Shown one piece after another: positions 6,703 to 7,978 of a stretch of 7,978 nt of DNA. Both the position numbers and the translations under genes were made by a program. The notes under the pieces are model-generated. The model saw nothing but the letters and a program-made list of their open reading frames with translations. It ran no database searches and was not told the DNA's origin. The stretch spans positions 1-7,978 of the forward strand of contig CACGET010000038.1 of NCBI GenBank assembly GCA_902572155.1. Direction: 5' to 3'. Origin of the DNA: an uncultured Pelagibacteraceae bacterium. GTDB lineage: Bacteria > Pseudomonadota > Alphaproteobacteria > Pelagibacterales > Pelagibacteraceae. Each line of letters opens with the position of its first letter. The stretch's first letter is position 1.

Positions 6703-7638
6703 TTAGTATATATTCTTTAAAAAAAAGCTATTTTTTTCCCAATCTTTTAAAAACTTTTTTATATCTTCAATTTTATCAATTTTAATTTTAGGCACATATT
6801 TTTTTCTATCTTTTTTTTGTGCAATAACTACTAGGTCGTTTTCATCATAATATCTATTAGCATTTATTACTGAAAAACCACAAATTTCTAATAAGTTAGA
6901 AAGAGAATTATAAGAAAAAAACCAAGGATGGGTATTTTTCGTTTCATGTTCAGATACAAAAAAATTATATATTGGCTTTTTATAAGGAACTAAAATTCTT
7001 GAACTTTCTGCTATCAATAGTAATCCATTTTTTTTTAAAGAACTATGAATAGCATTTAAAACATCTATTGGTTTTACGCAGTTACAGAGTGTCCATAATA
7101 AACATCCTACATCAAAATTCTTAAATTTTTTAATTTTACCAGAATCTTCGATTGATCCATTAAATGATAAAAAATTTTTTTTATTAATTTTTTTTATTTT
7201 TTTTTTTGTCTTTTTAAAAAGTTCGGGACTATGTTCTGTGAAATTAAAATTTATTTTTTTATTAATTCTTCCAAACTCTAAAGCAAGATTTCCTTCTCCT
7301 GTACCATAATCACACAATTCAATATTTTTACCTTTCAGATGTTTGTTCAAAAATAAAGCTGAATAATAGTGTCTTGATCTCATAATTGGATTGTTTGATG
7401 TGTACTTAATTTTTTTTGTATCAATTTTTTTTGAGTAAATCTTTTTAGACCACATTTCTAAACTTTCAGAAGAATTGTTTGAAGGAGAATGAAAAACTGT
7501 GCCAGTTTTTTTGGAAATATAAACGGGTGATTTTGAAATTTTATTTTTAAATTTAACCTTAACAGATCTATTCAAGGTCACACCACAAAAATCTAATTTA
7601 ACTTCTTCTATTAATTTATTTTTTTTGTATTTCATCAT
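6703..7638 (-). CDS. Class I SAM-dependent methyltransferase with degenerate zinc-ribbon-like N-terminus
   Basis: A 311-residue protein. The central Rossmann domain has motif I ELCDYGTGEGNLALEFG (107-123), an acidic end of strand 2 in FTEHSPEL (133-140), motif II FDVGCLLWTLCNC (175-187) and LKKNGLLLIAESS (201-213). A late FSYNSLSNLLEICGF (241-255) is typical of Methyltransf_11/12/13-type enzymes. The N-terminal 65 residues resemble the zinc-binding start of C-methyltransferase-like proteins (rC..CGhvf.nP....), but where paired cysteines are expected this protein has ISKKTGTVFHSP (41-52); only Cys18 remains. About 40 residues follow the last recognisable strand (271-311) without a known motif. 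It probably methylates a sugar or nucleotide-sugar intermediate; the acceptor atom cannot be told. Two ATG codons are adjacent (7638 and 7635). No Shine-Dalgarno sequence is seen, and the gene follows the dehydrogenase by 46 nt. Confidence 0.85.
   Translation of the reverse strand: MMKYKKNKLIEEVKLDFCGVTLNRSVKVKFKNKISKSPVYISKKTGTVFHSPSNNSSESLEMWSKKIYSKKIDTKKIKYTSNNPIMRSRHYYSALFLNKHLKGKNIELCDYGTGEGNLALEFGRINKKINFNFTEHSPELFKKTKKKIKKINKKNFLSFNGSIEDSGKIKKFKNFDVGCLLWTLCNCVKPIDVLNAIHSSLKKNGLLLIAESSRILVPYKKPIYNFFVSEHETKNTHPWFFSYNSLSNLLEICGFSVINANRYYDENDLVVIAQKKDRKKYVPKIKIDKIEDIKKFLKDWEKNSFFLKNIY
7197..7207. repeat. Homopolymer tract of 11 T (11 A in the coding strand) in the methyltransferase gene
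   Basis: Eleven A in the coding strand encode the end of Thr, three Lys and the start of Ile within TKKKIKKINKK (residues 144-154). A nearby T-rich stretch continues the low-complexity lysine segment. The frame is intact here. Confidence 0.75.
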
Positions 7639-7684
7639 TAAACAATATCATTTATTAATTTGTATAATAGTCCTACTTGCTTAT

Positions 7685-7978
7685 TTATCCTCTGATTACT
7701 TTATTGTCTATTTGATACCTTCCTCTGCAGTCAATTATAAGATTAGATTTATTATAAATTAATTTATAATCAAATTTATCATGATCAGTCATTAAGATTG
7801 TCAAATCAAATTTTTTTAGGTTTTTAGGTGTAAGATTTACACTTTTTTTATTTATTTTTACGTCTCTGGTATCAATTTTTTTTTTTATAAATGGGTCAGA
7901 AAATTCATATTTAATTTTATGTTTAATCAAATAATTAATTAATCTTAGTGATGCGGACTCTCTAAGATCATCAATATT
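7685..7978 (-). CDS. UDP-sugar 6-dehydrogenase (WbpA/WecC-type), C-terminal 97 residues only (cut by window edge)
   Basis: The frame is open from the right edge to TAA at 7687-7685. The TTG at 7930 is an internal Leu codon, not a start, because 16 family-like residues precede it (NIDDLRESASLRLINY). DDLRESxSL is the conserved opening of the C-terminal NAD-binding domain of UDP-glucose/GDP-mannose dehydrogenases. It is followed by a YEFSDPF strand, SVNLTPKNLKKFDLTILMTDH, DKFDYKLI and the closing strand LIIDCRGRY. The family oxidises C6 of a UDP-sugar to a uronate with two NAD+. The 'TDHxxFDY' and 'xDxRGRY' end resembles the UDP-HexNAc 6-dehydrogenases (WbpA, WecC, TviB types) more than UDP-glucose dehydrogenase, but the catalytic Cys and substrate-binding part lie outside the window. 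The usual Pro of RESP is Ala. The 46-nt spacer that follows has no hairpin terminator, so co-transcription with the methyltransferase is likely. Confidence 0.88.
   Translation of the reverse strand, partial: NIDDLRESASLRLINYLIKHKIKYEFSDPFIKKKIDTRDVKINKKSVNLTPKNLKKFDLTILMTDHDKFDYKLIYNKSNLIIDCRGRYQIDNKVIRG

Noticed and set aside
6705..6710. TATACT on the minus strand as a -10 promoter element before the cytidylyltransferase gene
   Set aside because: No -35 hexamer is found at 16-18 nt spacing, and such hexamers are expected often by chance in DNA this AT-rich.
7685..7930. A stand-alone 81-residue gene starting at TTG 7930
   Set aside because: The frame continues upstream to the window edge with dehydrogenase-family residues, so this is the tail of a longer gene.
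1..7978. CRISPR array, tRNA or rRNA genes, insertion sequences, rho-independent terminators
   Set aside because: No spaced direct repeats, cloverleaf-like segments, transposase frames or GC-rich hairpins followed by T runs were found. The many T runs lie inside minus-strand genes and have no preceding hairpin.

Overview
The window looks like part of a surface-glycan biosynthesis locus from a very AT-rich, compact bacterial genome. Nine genes all lie on the minus strand and are transcribed right to left. The standard bacterial code fits, because TGA is used as a stop and the proteins read cleanly. Strong AT bias, lysine/asparagine-rich proteins, spacers of 0-46 nt, many one- to four-base stop/start overlaps and almost no Shine-Dalgarno sequences suggest a streamlined marine alphaproteobacterium of the SAR11/Pelagibacter type. 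That assignment is inferred from style only; no marker gene is present.

In transcription order: (1) the C-terminal 97 residues of a UDP-sugar 6-dehydrogenase, cut by the right edge; (2) a class I SAM methyltransferase with a degenerate N-terminal zinc-ribbon-like region; (3) a short SpsF-type cytidylyltransferase; (4) a Gfo/Idh/MocA oxidoreductase; (5) a DegT/DnrJ/EryC1/StrS PLP aminotransferase; (6) an extended-SDR NAD-dependent sugar epimerase; (7) a NeuB-family nonulosonate synthase; (8) an AsnB-type glutamine-dependent amidotransferase; (9) the first 27 codons of a HisH-like glutamine amidotransferase, cut by the left edge and starting inside the asnB stop codon (TAATG).

Together the genes fit the making and activation of a modified acidic sugar. 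The dehydrogenase would make a UDP-uronate. The oxidoreductase, aminotransferase and epimerase would remodel a nucleotide sugar. NeuB would condense a six-carbon sugar with phosphoenolpyruvate to give a nine-carbon nonulosonic acid (sialic, legionaminic or pseudaminic type). The SpsF-like enzyme is the only candidate in view for CMP activation. AsnB and HisH suggest an amide or acetamidino group is added to a sugar. The exact sugar cannot be read from this window: no 4,6-dehydratase, hydrolysing 2-epimerase, acetyltransferase, glycosyltransferase, HisF or PseA/WbpG partner is visible.

No RNA genes, insertion sequences, CRISPR arrays, clear terminators or strong promoters were seen. No gene-free stretch exceeds 46 nt. 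The most interesting points are the back-to-back pair of unrelated glutamine amidotransferases at the left end, the unusual mix of uronate-type and nonulosonate-type enzymes, and the long homopolymers inside coding regions.
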